Shown here piece after piece: positions 34,393 through 42,838 of a stretch of DNA of 64,000 bases; position 1 is the first letter of the stretch, and the number at the start of each line of letters is the position of its first letter. Source of the DNA: JAHDFB01 sp965658745. Its GTDB lineage: Bacteria; Bacteroidota; Bacteroidia; Chitinophagales; Saprospiraceae. Position numbers and translations under genes: made by a program. The DNA lies in assembly GCA_965658745.1 (NCBI GenBank), contig CBFHTK010000013.1, forward strand, positions 23,695-87,694, in the 5' to 3' direction. The notes beneath the pieces were generated by a model. It had not been told where the DNA came from and searched no databases. It was given only the letters and a program-made list of their open reading frames with translations.

Positions 34393-36186
34393 TTACTCAA
34401 ACTGCAGCTTAGCTAGAAGAGAATACTTGCCAGCTTTATTATCTATAAGTGAATCGTGTGTTCCTTCTTCTTTAATCTGCCCATCTTCGATAACATAGAT
34501 GCGATCCACGTTCTTTATAGTCGATAATCTATGGGCAATAATAATGGATGTTCTACCTTTCATCAAGTTGTCTAAAGCCTCTTGAACTAATCTCTCAGAC
34601 TCAGTATCCAAGGCACTGGTAGCTTCATCTAATATCAGAATAGCTGGATTTTTCAATATTGCTCGTGCAATAGCAACTCTCTGCTTTTGTCCACCACTGA
34701 GCTTTACACCTCGTTCGCCAACTGCTGTCTCGAATCCGTCAGGAAAAGACATGATAAAATCATAACAATTTGCTTTGCGAGAAGCTTCATATAATTCTTC
34801 ATCACTTGCATCAGGTCTCCCGTAAAGTATATTTTCTCTTAGGGTTCCCCCAAAAAGCATGATCTCTTGCGGCACGATCGCAACGTGCTTACGATACCCC
34901 ACAATATCATAATCTTCTATATTATTTTCATCAACTGCAATCTGACCTTCATCAACATCATAATAGCGCATAAGCAATTGTACGATGGTGCTTTTACCAC
35001 TGCCGCTTTGTCCTACAAGTGCAACTTGCTCTCCTTGACCTATTGTAAGTGATATCCCCTTAAGTATCGGAAAGTCTTTACGTGTTGGATATGAAAAATG
35101 TACATTCTTATACTCAATCGATCCTGATAAATCTAATTCTTGGTGTTTTTCAATTTCAAGTTCAGATTCCTTAGCTAGGATTTGTCTGATTCGTTCTGTT
35201 CCACCTACGGCAGCAATTATTTCGGAATAGAAATTCCCAAGACCTGCAATCGCTCCTCCGATGAATCCAGTGTATGCTATAAACTGAACCAATTCTCCAA
35301 TTGTCATAAACCCCTGCGAAACATATTTGGCGCCCATCCACAGCACAAAGAACATCCCACCAAAAAGTAATACAACTATAAATGTGGAGAAGAGTCCTCG
35401 TACCCGTGCTAACTTCAATGAGATACCAACAAGCTTAGAAATCTTGGTGTTATACCGACCTGATTCATACAACTCATTTGTGTACGCTTTGACTGATTTA
35501 ATATTTTGCAAAGACTCTTCCACAACAACATTCGTTTCTGCAAGATCTTTCTGTCTTTCCTTCGACATCCTTCTTAGAAATCGTCCAAAAAATAGCGCTC
35601 CTATCACAACGAATGGGAAAGTGGCTAGCATAATTAAAGATAACTTAGGTGTCGTTACAAGTAGAAGCGTGATACCAATAATTAATATTAGTATCTGTCT
35701 AAAAAAACTAAGTAGTGTAAATGAAAATACGGATTGTAGTTGACCAACATCCGATGATATTCTTGACATCAGTTCCCCTACCCGATTCTCTTCAAAGAAG
35801 AAGATCGGCAAGCTAATAAGCTTGGCATACAATGCCTTCCTCAGATCAGCCATTGACTTTTCACTTACAATCGCATTTAGTATTACCTGGGAATATGAGA
35901 CGACACCCTGTACTAGAAGGACAACAATCAAATAGTATCCTAGATCATTAAGGGTTACTCCGTATCTATCCGTTCCCGTAGCGATATCCGTTAGTACTCC
36001 TGCGATAAATGGGAACACCATTGTCAAAACACTTGAAAATACCAACATAACAAAGGCTCCTATGAAGTACCATTTGTAGGGTATTACAAAGGTGAAAATT
36101 TTAAGTGCTTCTTTTAACTCAGATAAACTAAGTCGCTTCTTCTGTTCATCAGCCGAATCGGAAGAACTATATTGTGATTTTGCCAT
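34393..36186 (-). CDS. MsbA-like ABC exporter, fused permease and ATPase
   Basis: This is a 597-residue half-transporter that should act as a homodimer. Six transmembrane helices (about 35-310) are followed by an ABC ATPase with Walker A GQSGSGKST (392-400), Q-loop VPQE, signature LSGGQ (496-500), Walker B AILILDEA and the H-loop in IIAHRLS. Membrane-domain length and sequence fit lipid or multidrug exporters of the MsbA/BmrA group. It starts 5 bp after the queD stop, so the two form an operon, although no functional link is obvious. Substrate (lipid A or drugs) cannot be told from sequence. Confidence 0.92.
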   Translation of the reverse strand: MAKSQYSSSDSADEQKKRLSLSELKEALKIFTFVIPYKWYFIGAFVMLVFSSVLTMVFPFIAGVLTDIATGTDRYGVTLNDLGYYLIVVLLVQGVVSYSQVILNAIVSEKSMADLRKALYAKLISLPIFFFEENRVGELMSRISSDVGQLQSVFSFTLLSFFRQILILIIGITLLLVTTPKLSLIMLATFPFVVIGALFFGRFLRRMSKERQKDLAETNVVVEESLQNIKSVKAYTNELYESGRYNTKISKLVGISLKLARVRGLFSTFIVVLLFGGMFFVLWMGAKYVSQGFMTIGELVQFIAYTGFIGGAIAGLGNFYSEIIAAVGGTERIRQILAKESELEIEKHQELDLSGSIEYKNVHFSYPTRKDFPILKGISLTIGQGEQVALVGQSGSGKSTIVQLLMRYYDVDEGQIAVDENNIEDYDIVGYRKHVAIVPQEIMLFGGTLRENILYGRPDASDEELYEASRKANCYDFIMSFPDGFETAVGERGVKLSGGQKQRVAIARAILKNPAILILDEATSALDTESERLVQEALDNLMKGRTSIIIAHRLSTIKNVDRIYVIEDGQIKEEGTHDSLIDNKAGKYSLLAKLQFE

Positions 36187-36191
36187 TTTTG

Positions 36192-36557
36192 TTAAATTTC
36201 GTCCTCCCCTCTATATACTACACCTGAACTCGGTGTTTCCTTCAATTCCAATTTGCATAGCTCGGGAAGTACAGGTTTAAGTTTCCTCCAAATCCAAACA
36301 ACAATTACCTCGGCTGTAGGGTTTTCCAAACCCTCAATTTCATTTAAATATTGGTGATCCAACATCTCTTCGATTGGTTTCCAAACTCTTTTCATATCGC
36401 CATAATCCATAACCCAACCAACAACTGGATCTAGAGGACCATCAATATAGATCTTTATGTGATAGGTGTGACCATGCAAATTTCTGCATTTGTGTCCTTC
36501 TGGAACATGCGGCAAATAGTGTGCTGAATCGAAACTAAACTCTTTGTAAATAACCAT
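36192..36557 (-). CDS. queD: 6-carboxytetrahydropterin synthase
   Basis: This is a 121-residue QueD/PTPS-family enzyme that converts 7,8-dihydroneopterin triphosphate to 6-carboxytetrahydropterin for queuosine synthesis. Zinc ligands are His13 (DSAHYL), His28 and His30 (NLHGH), and the catalytic Cys is C24. DHQYLNE and NPTAEVIVVW are the other family blocks, the latter with the substrate-binding Glu. The short length matches bacterial QueD rather than eukaryotic PTPS. No other queuosine gene is nearby and no preQ1 riboswitch pattern is seen upstream. The ABC exporter gene follows after 5 bp. Confidence 0.94.
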   Translation of the reverse strand: MVIYKEFSFDSAHYLPHVPEGHKCRNLHGHTYHIKIYIDGPLDPVVGWVMDYGDMKRVWKPIEEMLDHQYLNEIEGLENPTAEVIVVWIWRKLKPVLPELCKLELKETPSSGVVYRGEDEI

Positions 36558-36919
36558 CAGAAGTGATTCGAGTGAATAATAGCTGCAAAATTACTGTTTT
36601 CAAATCTATTCTATTCTACTTAAGTTGCTTAAGTCGATTGCATACTTTCACGCACTCACAATTCATCGACTACAATAATCTTCTAGAAACTAGATCATGC
36701 TAATTATACCTTGGACTGCAGTCTTGCTCACGCCCACTAACTCCAAATTGTTATTTTATTGTCATTTTTGATGGTATTTCATTCGATAAGTCTTCCTTAA
36801 AGCTTTTTGCAGGCTTTAAAGCCTTAAATTTGTGCAGAAAATAAAGGTATATTTGAATCGTTTCTACGTTTCATTTGTTATACAAACAATCGTAGCGAAA
36901 TGTTATAAATTTAGAAGAG
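36558..36919. other. divergent intergenic region between queD and ccmE
   Basis: These 362 bases hold no gene. They carry the promoters for queD (minus) and the cytochrome c maturation operon (plus). AGGCTTTAAAGCCT at 36811-36824 is a perfect 14-bp palindrome about 25 bases before the -7 candidate at 36848; it might be an operator, but no matching site occurs elsewhere in the window. Confidence 0.5.
36848..36855 (+). promoter_or_regulatory. candidate Bacteroidota -7 box for ccmE operon
   Basis: TATATTTG matches the TAnnTTTG consensus exactly, 65 bases upstream of the ccmE ATG. A TTTG lies 15 bases before it, shorter than the usual 17-23-base spacing, so the assignment is tentative. Confidence 0.35.
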
Positions 36920-37315
36920 ATGAAGAAGATATATATTGTTGCTCTTGTAGCCATAGCCTTAGGGGTTTTCTTAATTGCAAATGCTGCAAAAGATGTAACA
37001 ACCTATGCAGATTTTAGCGCTGCTGAACCCGGAAATCGCGTCAAAATTGTAGGTCAGCTTTCAAAAGAAAAACCTATGATCTATGATCCGAACGTAGACG
37101 TTAATCTTTTTACATTCTTTATGAAAGATGATAATGGTGTGGAGAAGAAAGTCATCTACACAAAAGGTAAACCTCAAGATTTCGAAATGTCAGAGTCATT
37201 GGTCGTAACAGGCAAATTAAAAGATGATGTCTTTGTTTCCGATGAAATACTAATGAAATGTCCATCTAAGTACAAAGGAGAAGAAGAATTAATCAATGCC
37301 CAAAACGCAGGTTAA
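36920..37315 (+). CDS. ccmE: cytochrome c maturation protein CcmE, CxxxY variant
   Basis: This is a 131-residue periplasmic haem chaperone anchored by an N-terminal helix (residues 3-22). The OB-fold core shows YADFSAAEPGNRVKIVGQL and SLVVTGKLKDDVFVSDEIL. The haem-binding site reads LMKCPSKYKG: Cys114 takes the place of the His of E. coli CcmE (HxxxY), giving the CxxxY form known from some archaea and bacteria. It is followed after 16 bp by the large haem lyase and starts the operon. Only ccmE and the CcsA/CcmF-like gene of the pathway are visible in this stretch; other Ccm components, if present, lie elsewhere. Confidence 0.92.
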   Translation: MKKIYIVALVAIALGVFLIANAAKDVTTYADFSAAEPGNRVKIVGQLSKEKPMIYDPNVDVNLFTFFMKDDNGVEKKVIYTKGKPQDFEMSESLVVTGKLKDDVFVSDEILMKCPSKYKGEEELINAQNAG

Positions 37316-37331
37316 TTAACAAAAAAAATAA

Positions 37332-40157
37332 ATGACGGAAATACAATACGCAGGTGAGCTCTTGTGGCCAAAAAACTTGGGCCAAATTCTATTACTTCTT
37401 AGTTTCTTTTCAACATTTCTAGCAGCCTACAGCTACTATCAGGCTAGCAAGAGAGAGGCTTTTGATCCACCAAAAACAACACCGCCTACTACTGACCAAA
37501 GCTGGAAAAAGCTAGGAAATATAGCTTTCTCAGTACAAGGAATTAGTATGCTGATTGTCGTAGGCTTGATCTTCTATCTCATGATCAACAAGCACTATGA
37601 ATATACCTACGTTCAAGCCCACGTCAGCGATGATCTACCTTTTCAGTATATATTTTCAGCATTTTGGGAGGGTCAAGAAGGTAGCTTTATGTTGTGGATT
37701 TTCTGGCATAATATTCTAGCTTGGATTATAATGTTGAAGAACTCTAAGTGGGTAGCTCCCTCATTGTTCTTCTTGAGTTTGATCCAAATTGTAATCCTAA
37801 GCATGATTCAAGGGATTCACTTCGTGGTGGGCGATTGGATGTATAAGCTCGGAAGCAATCCGCTTTCGCTGCTACGCGAAACAATGGATATTCCCTTGTT
37901 TGCCAATGCAGACTACGTTAGTCTACTTCAAGGTACAGGTCTTAATCCCTTATTGCAGAACTACTGGATGACGATTCATCCCCCGGTTTTATTTTTAGGT
38001 TTTGCCTCAGTAAGTATTCCTTTCTGCTACGCGCTGGGTTCACTATTAGTAAAGGATTATCGCTCATGGCTAAAACCCACGCTAAAATGGAGTTTGTTCT
38101 CAGCCTCGATCTTAGGAATTGGCATTTTAATGGGAGCAGCTTGGGCATATGAAGCCTTAACTTTCGGTGGTTATTGGGCATGGGATCCAGTAGAAAACAC
38201 TTCTCTTGTACCCTGGATTACTTTGGTAGCTGGAGTGCACACAAACATGATAGCTAGAAGTACCAAGTACTCAATAAAAAGTACATACTGGTTCTACATT
38301 TTGTCATTTTTGTTGATCGTATACTCTACCACTCTGACTAGATCTGGTGTACTAGGCGATACTTCAGTTCACGCATTTACTGAAATGGGATTGGAATCGC
38401 AATTAGGATTCTTTATCGGACTATTCACGCTACTTTCCCTATATTTTTACTTTTCAAGAAGTAAAAACATACCTACACCAAAGGTAGAAGAGCCCTTAGG
38501 TAGTCGAGAATTCTGGATGTTCATAGGTGCCCTAGTCTTGCTATTTTCAGCCCTTATGATTACCGCGTCAAGCTCACTTCCTATTTTCAATAAGATCATA
38601 CAGCTTTTCAACCCAGAATTTGTTTCAATGGTATTGGACGATCCGATTGCACATTACAACAAATATCAACTATGGATAGGCTTGTTAGTTGGCCTTTTAA
38701 GCGCAGTATCTATTTTCTTCAGATACAATGAACGCAAGCCTGGAAGAATCTTTGGAAAGCTGAGTGTTCATCTTGGAATCTCACTTGTATTATCCATTGT
38801 TCTACATATCTTACTTAACCAATGGCTAAAACTTCCAGCATTCCAATTTCACTTGTTACTATTTGCTGGTTTGTTTACCATTGTTAGTAATCTCGATTAC
38901 ATGCTGGCTTACGCCAAAATTAGCGGATCGACGGCGGCATCGACACTATCACATGCAGGGTTTGGAATCATGCTGGTAGGTGTTCTTGCAAGCGGGATCA
39001 ACAAAAGAAATCTAAGTAACAATACCTTTGTATTTACAGATGTCATAGCGGAAGATAAGGTAATGAAAAACATTCCACTTATCAAGAATAAGCCTATGTT
39101 CATGAATGGGTATTGGGTGGAATATAAATCAGATACGGTAATTGGTCAAAACAGATATTTCGATCTAGCTTTTAAACAAGTCGATCAATTAGAAAATGTC
39201 ATTGATTCCTTTACTGTCCGACCAAATGTTTTATACTCTAACGACTTTTCAAAGGTGGCGGCCACCAATCCTGACACAAAACACTATTGGCATAAAGATA
39301 TCTTCACCAGTATTGCAAGTCTTCCTACAGCGCAGCAAGATGTCAAGTTTGCACGAGAAATGGAAGATACCTTAAACTATAAACTAGTAGATTTCGAAAT
39401 AGGCACAGTATCTGAATATGACGGATACACCATTGAAATAGCTGATCTCAAACTCGCTACTAAACATCGAGAGTACGAACCTGAAGTCGGTGATCTACCG
39501 ATCGAAGTGACACTGAATATTCAAGATTCTTTAGGAAATAACCATATCACAAAACCAGCGACTGTCTTACGAAACACGGTTGTGTATAAGTTTCATGGAC
39601 AAGTAGATGACCTGCATAGTAGGTATCGAATTAATGAAAGATCTTTCGAAAAGCTGATCAAGCCTGATCCACTTTTGGAATATGATCAAACAGAAATGGA
39701 GAGTAGAGAAACTATTGACTATAAAGGCTTCAAGATTCGTTTCGACGGATTCCGTAAATTGACAGAGGCAGAAACTTCAAAGCAAAATTCTGAAGACATA
39801 TCGGTAAAAGCATCATTGGAAATCACAGCACCAGATGGAGAACAAAAGATCATTGAACCTACTTTCACAATAAGAGATAAACAAATCCTGCCAGTAAGAG
39901 ACTTGTGGTGGCAAAAGGCATTCTATGGTCGTCTATCATCAATTGATCCATCAACTGGAAAAGCTACATTAGATTTTGCAGTAGATCAAGATGCTGAACA
40001 GCGAGTATTTCTTGAAATAGCCAATAATGTACCTAGAAGTGACTTAATCGCTATTGAAGTGCTCGAGTTCCCAGGTATCAACTTTGTTTGGTGGGGCTGC
40101 ATAGCTATGATGCTCGGATTAGGATTAGGATCATTTTACAGACTTTCGTCAAAATGA
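37332..40157 (+). CDS. CcsA/CcmF-type cytochrome c haem lyase
   Basis: This is a 941-residue polytopic membrane protein that attaches haem to apocytochrome c. The tryptophan-rich WWD haem-handling motif reads GGYWAWDPVENTSLVPW at about residues 277-293, with conserved His residues in loops before and after it (for example IHPPVLFLGF at about 215 and TSVHAFTEMG at about 345). Around twelve to fifteen helices fill residues 15-590. A long periplasmic domain (about 600-905) and one final helix follow, as in CcmF. Its stop overlaps the next start (ATGA). It functions with CcmE immediately upstream. Confidence 0.92.
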   Translation: MTEIQYAGELLWPKNLGQILLLLSFFSTFLAAYSYYQASKREAFDPPKTTPPTTDQSWKKLGNIAFSVQGISMLIVVGLIFYLMINKHYEYTYVQAHVSDDLPFQYIFSAFWEGQEGSFMLWIFWHNILAWIIMLKNSKWVAPSLFFLSLIQIVILSMIQGIHFVVGDWMYKLGSNPLSLLRETMDIPLFANADYVSLLQGTGLNPLLQNYWMTIHPPVLFLGFASVSIPFCYALGSLLVKDYRSWLKPTLKWSLFSASILGIGILMGAAWAYEALTFGGYWAWDPVENTSLVPWITLVAGVHTNMIARSTKYSIKSTYWFYILSFLLIVYSTTLTRSGVLGDTSVHAFTEMGLESQLGFFIGLFTLLSLYFYFSRSKNIPTPKVEEPLGSREFWMFIGALVLLFSALMITASSSLPIFNKIIQLFNPEFVSMVLDDPIAHYNKYQLWIGLLVGLLSAVSIFFRYNERKPGRIFGKLSVHLGISLVLSIVLHILLNQWLKLPAFQFHLLLFAGLFTIVSNLDYMLAYAKISGSTAASTLSHAGFGIMLVGVLASGINKRNLSNNTFVFTDVIAEDKVMKNIPLIKNKPMFMNGYWVEYKSDTVIGQNRYFDLAFKQVDQLENVIDSFTVRPNVLYSNDFSKVAATNPDTKHYWHKDIFTSIASLPTAQQDVKFAREMEDTLNYKLVDFEIGTVSEYDGYTIEIADLKLATKHREYEPEVGDLPIEVTLNIQDSLGNNHITKPATVLRNTVVYKFHGQVDDLHSRYRINERSFEKLIKPDPLLEYDQTEMESRETIDYKGFKIRFDGFRKLTEAETSKQNSEDISVKASLEITAPDGEQKIIEPTFTIRDKQILPVRDLWWQKAFYGRLSSIDPSTGKATLDFAVDQDAEQRVFLEIANNVPRSDLIAIEVLEFPGINFVWWGCIAMMLGLGLGSFYRLSSK

Positions 40158-40912
40158 ACATTGGAATAATCGGTTCGGGGAATGTTGCCTTTCAGTTATC
40201 AAGGGGACTTTTTAATGCAGGTCATAAAATTGACTTTGTACACAGCCGAAACTCCAAAACAGGAAAACAGCTAGCAAAAAAATACGATAGTATATTTATT
40301 ACAGACCTTTCTGTCTTACCACCAACAGATGTAATTCTGATCGCTGTTAATGATGATCAAATTGAAAATGTATCCAGCCAAATCGAGCCAGATTCATCAC
40401 GGATCGTTCTGCATACTTCGGGTGCTATACCTTCGACTGCTCTTAATGATCATGAAAAGTATGGTATACTTTACCCTCTTTACAGCTTTTCACATAAGCG
40501 AAGGCTAAGTCTTAAGAAAATACCATTTCTAATTACGTCATCAGATGATGAGGTGATTAGCACTCTAAGAACGCTTGCTCTTAATCTAACTTGGAAAATA
40601 TATCAAGTCACTGATGAAGATAGAGCACATCTTCATGTAGCCGCTGTATTTGCCAATAATTTTGCCAATTTCATGATGTCGCAAGCATTTGACATGGTGG
40701 AAAAGCATGACTTGGACCTAGACATTCTTCTTCCTATAATCCAGCAAAGTGCCCAAAATTGGAATAGAGGAATTGCAAAAGAGAAACAGACAGGACCAGC
40801 AATGAGAGAGGATTACAGGACCATGGATCGTCACATTGACTTAATCAAAGACAGCAGTATCAAAAAAATGTACAAACTCATTAGCCAAAATATCATAAAA
40901 TTCAACAAATGA
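40154..40912 (+). CDS. Rossmann-fold DUF2520 protein
   Basis: This is a 252-residue cytosolic protein. The ATG at 40154 overlaps the haem lyase stop as ATGA and gives the N-terminus MNIGIIGSGNVAFQLS, a clean Rossmann GxGxxA/G NAD(P)-binding motif. An upstream in-frame start would lie inside the haem lyase. The C-terminal DUF2520 region begins at about residue 125 with GILYPLYSFS and contains HLHVAAVFANNFANFM, typical of the family and of ketopantoate-reductase-like dehydrogenases. The substrate is unknown. The next gene overlaps its stop by ATGA as well, so the three are translationally coupled. Confidence 0.85.
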   Translation: MNIGIIGSGNVAFQLSRGLFNAGHKIDFVHSRNSKTGKQLAKKYDSIFITDLSVLPPTDVILIAVNDDQIENVSSQIEPDSSRIVLHTSGAIPSTALNDHEKYGILYPLYSFSHKRRLSLKKIPFLITSSDDEVISTLRTLALNLTWKIYQVTDEDRAHLHVAAVFANNFANFMMSQAFDMVEKHDLDLDILLPIIQQSAQNWNRGIAKEKQTGPAMREDYRTMDRHIDLIKDSSIKKMYKLISQNIIKFNK

Positions 40913-41196
40913 GAATAGTCGGCGAAGTACCCCACCCTAGTTATAAGATTAGCATTTTACAAAACATGGGAAGATTTACATTGAAAATAGAGGCTGATGC
41001 TATTGAGCAATCGTATAAACTTCGTGAAAGCGATAAGATTCAAAATGCTTCAGACGTCATGGCCCTGGTTACACCAGCCTTTTTAAAGAAAGTAGATCGA
41101 GTATTTCTTGACCTGGGAGATAATTTAATGCATTTGTTGGACCTTTCAACAGAAGACGATGACGACGATGTACCTATGGTAGAAGGTATCTTATAA
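40909..41196 (+). CDS. small conserved-type acidic protein of unknown function
   Basis: This 95-residue protein's ATG overlaps the stop of the DUF2520 gene (ATGA), which strongly supports it as a real gene. It is soluble, with a predicted mixed alpha/beta core (YKISILQNMGRFTLKIEAD, then helical FLKKVDRVFLDLGDNLMHL) and an acidic tail of five Asp in a row near residue 85. No motif or family is recognised. Operon position between the DUF2520 dehydrogenase-like gene and a GNAT gene gives no clear functional hint. Confidence 0.72.
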   Translation: MRIVGEVPHPSYKISILQNMGRFTLKIEADAIEQSYKLRESDKIQNASDVMALVTPAFLKKVDRVFLDLGDNLMHLLDLSTEDDDDDVPMVEGIL

Positions 41197-41214
41197 AAGC
41201 AAAGTTAATTTATC

Positions 41215-41751
41215 ATGTCTCTACCTAGCAAGGTGATCTTCAAAACAGAACGTCTATATCTGACTGAATTTTCACCTGATATTGCGAAAGAATTCTATGA
41301 GCTCAACTCAGACAAAGAAGTTTTAAGATACACTGGTGATCAAGCCTTTGCAAACATAAAATCAGCAATAGACTTTCTACAAGAATACGATAGCTATGAA
41401 AAGCATGGTTTTGGTAGATGGAGCCTCTATACTAAAGAAAATGACACGTGGATTGGCTGGTGTGGACTCCGTAAGAACACCCTAGGACATGTGGATCTTG
41501 GTTTTAGATTACATAGGAGATTCTGGAACAACGGCTATGCGACCGAGGCATCAAATGCTTGCCTCAAATATGCTTTTGAAAATCTAGAGCTGGATCTCAT
41601 CATTGCTCGATCAAACGTCAATAATCAAGCCTCAATAAAAGTAATTAAAAAGTTATCTTTACTACAGTGGAAAACAGAAATAGATCCCGAAATGGGCGAA
41701 ACAATTTATTTCCAGATTTCACGAGAAATGTATATGTCTAATAGGATTTAA
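41215..41751 (+). CDS. RimJ/RimL-type GNAT acetyltransferase
   Basis: This is a 178-residue GNAT of the ribosomal-protein acetyltransferase type. FKTERLYLTEFSPD is the usual opening strand. WIGWCGLRKNTLGHVDLGF covers strands 4 and 5, RRFWNNGYATEASNACLKYA is the acetyl-CoA loop and helix (the Q/RxxGxA position reads NNGYAT), and ARSNVNNQASIKVIKKLS is the classical C-terminal block. No signal peptide. It starts 18 bp after the 95-residue gene in the same operon. Annotation as RimJ/RimL concerns family only; the protein or small-molecule substrate is unknown. Confidence 0.87.
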   Translation: MSLPSKVIFKTERLYLTEFSPDIAKEFYELNSDKEVLRYTGDQAFANIKSAIDFLQEYDSYEKHGFGRWSLYTKENDTWIGWCGLRKNTLGHVDLGFRLHRRFWNNGYATEASNACLKYAFENLELDLIIARSNVNNQASIKVIKKLSLLQWKTEIDPEMGETIYFQISREMYMSNRI

Positions 41752-41794
41752 GACGTTTATAAATAGTAGAAAACAATCAAAACGAAATAAGAAC

Positions 41795-42196
41795 ATGCCA
41801 AATAGAAAACGAGTTAGATCTGGAGTACAATGGGAAGATATAGTTGCTTACTCTCGAGCTGTTCAAGTAGGTAATATCATCGAAGTTGCTGGTACTACGG
41901 CGGTGAATAAACAAGGTGAATTTGTAGGTGAAAACGATCCCTACGAGCAGACACTTTTCATAATTAGAAAGGCCGAAGAAGCGCTTAACGACCTTGGTGC
42001 TGATCTAAGTGATGTAATCAGAACAAGAATATACGTAACAAATATCGAAGATTGGGAAACAGTTGGAAAGGCTCACGGAGATTGCTTTCGTGGAATCTAT
42101 CCTGTAACAACTCTTGTAGAAGTCAGTAGATTAATCGACCCGCGATTACTAGTTGAGATTGAGTTTTCAGCAGTAATGCGTGAAGTGATCGAATAA
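41795..42196 (+). CDS. RidA/YjgF family protein
   Basis: This is a 133-residue trimer-forming protein of the RidA/YjgF superfamily, whose best known role is hydrolysis of reactive enamine/imine intermediates from PLP enzymes. Family blocks are AYSRAVQVGNIIEVAGTTAV, the helix YEQTLFIIRKAEEALNDLGA and DVIRTRIYVTNIEDW. The C-terminus reads PRLLVEIEFSAVM, in which the catalytic Arg found in true RidA (usually R before LVEIE) is present as DPRLLVEIE. The last gene of the ccmE-led operon, 43 bp after the GNAT; converges with udk. Confidence 0.9.
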   Translation: MPNRKRVRSGVQWEDIVAYSRAVQVGNIIEVAGTTAVNKQGEFVGENDPYEQTLFIIRKAEEALNDLGADLSDVIRTRIYVTNIEDWETVGKAHGDCFRGIYPVTTLVEVSRLIDPRLLVEIEFSAVMREVIE

Positions 42197-42217
42197 TTTT
42201 ATAGGATGCAGACTACA

Positions 42218-42838
42218 TCACTCATTTATTTTTGATCGAATAAATCCTTCGATCATTTGGACGGCGTTGTCGAACTTATACTCATTGTTAATGATAATAT
42301 CAGCTTGTCTTTTGAAAGGAAGTATATAGTTCTGATAAGCTGGTGTAACGTGATACTCATAACGATACAAGACATCATCTATCGGATAGTTCCGTTCAAC
42401 CTGATCACGCTGTATTCTTCTTTTTAACTTGACAATATCTGAAGCATCAACGTAGACTTTTAGATCCATAAGTTTACGCATCTCTTCATAGTAAAAAACA
42501 AATAGTCCTTCCACAACGATAATTGGAGCACTATCTATTTTTATAACTCTGGATTCCCGCAGTTCATTATTAAATGTATACTCCGTAAATTCAATCGACT
42601 TACCCTCCATCAGAGTTCGTATGTCTTGCAAAAATTGCTTTTCATTCAGGCATGTCGGCAGATCAAAATTGGTTACTCCATTTGCATCTTGTAACTGCTG
42701 GGTTCGATCCAAATAATAATTATCCTGCGAAATCAAGCATAATTCATCCTCTGAAAACTTCTCACGTAAGAGCTTTATGATACTTGTTTTACCAGATCCA
42801 CTACCTCCAGTAATTCCTATGATAAAAGGCTTCTTCAT
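42218..42838 (-). CDS. udk: uridine kinase
   Basis: This is a 206-residue nucleoside kinase. The P-loop GGSGSGKT is at residues 11-18, and DNYYLDRTQQ and NFDLPTC are the uridine-kinase substrate blocks. VVEGLFVFYYEEMRKLMDLK and the lid region RIQRDQVERNYPIDDVLYRYE complete the family pattern. It phosphorylates uridine and cytidine in pyrimidine salvage. The ATG shares one base with the TAA stop of the nucleoside transporter upstream (TAATG), so uptake and phosphorylation are translationally coupled. Confidence 0.93.
   Translation of the reverse strand: MKKPFIIGITGGSGSGKTSIIKLLREKFSEDELCLISQDNYYLDRTQQLQDANGVTNFDLPTCLNEKQFLQDIRTLMEGKSIEFTEYTFNNELRESRVIKIDSAPIIVVEGLFVFYYEEMRKLMDLKVYVDASDIVKLKRRIQRDQVERNYPIDDVLYRYEYHVTPAYQNYILPFKRQADIIINNEYKFDNAVQMIEGFIRSKINE

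Noticed and set aside
36558..36640. preQ1 riboswitch before queD
   Set aside because: No C-rich loop or A-rich tail pattern of that aptamer could be found on the minus strand.
36811..36824. Perfect palindrome AGGCTTTAAAGCCT as an operator
   Set aside because: A+T-rich single occurrence with no second copy and no regulator nearby; kept only as a remark under the intergenic region.
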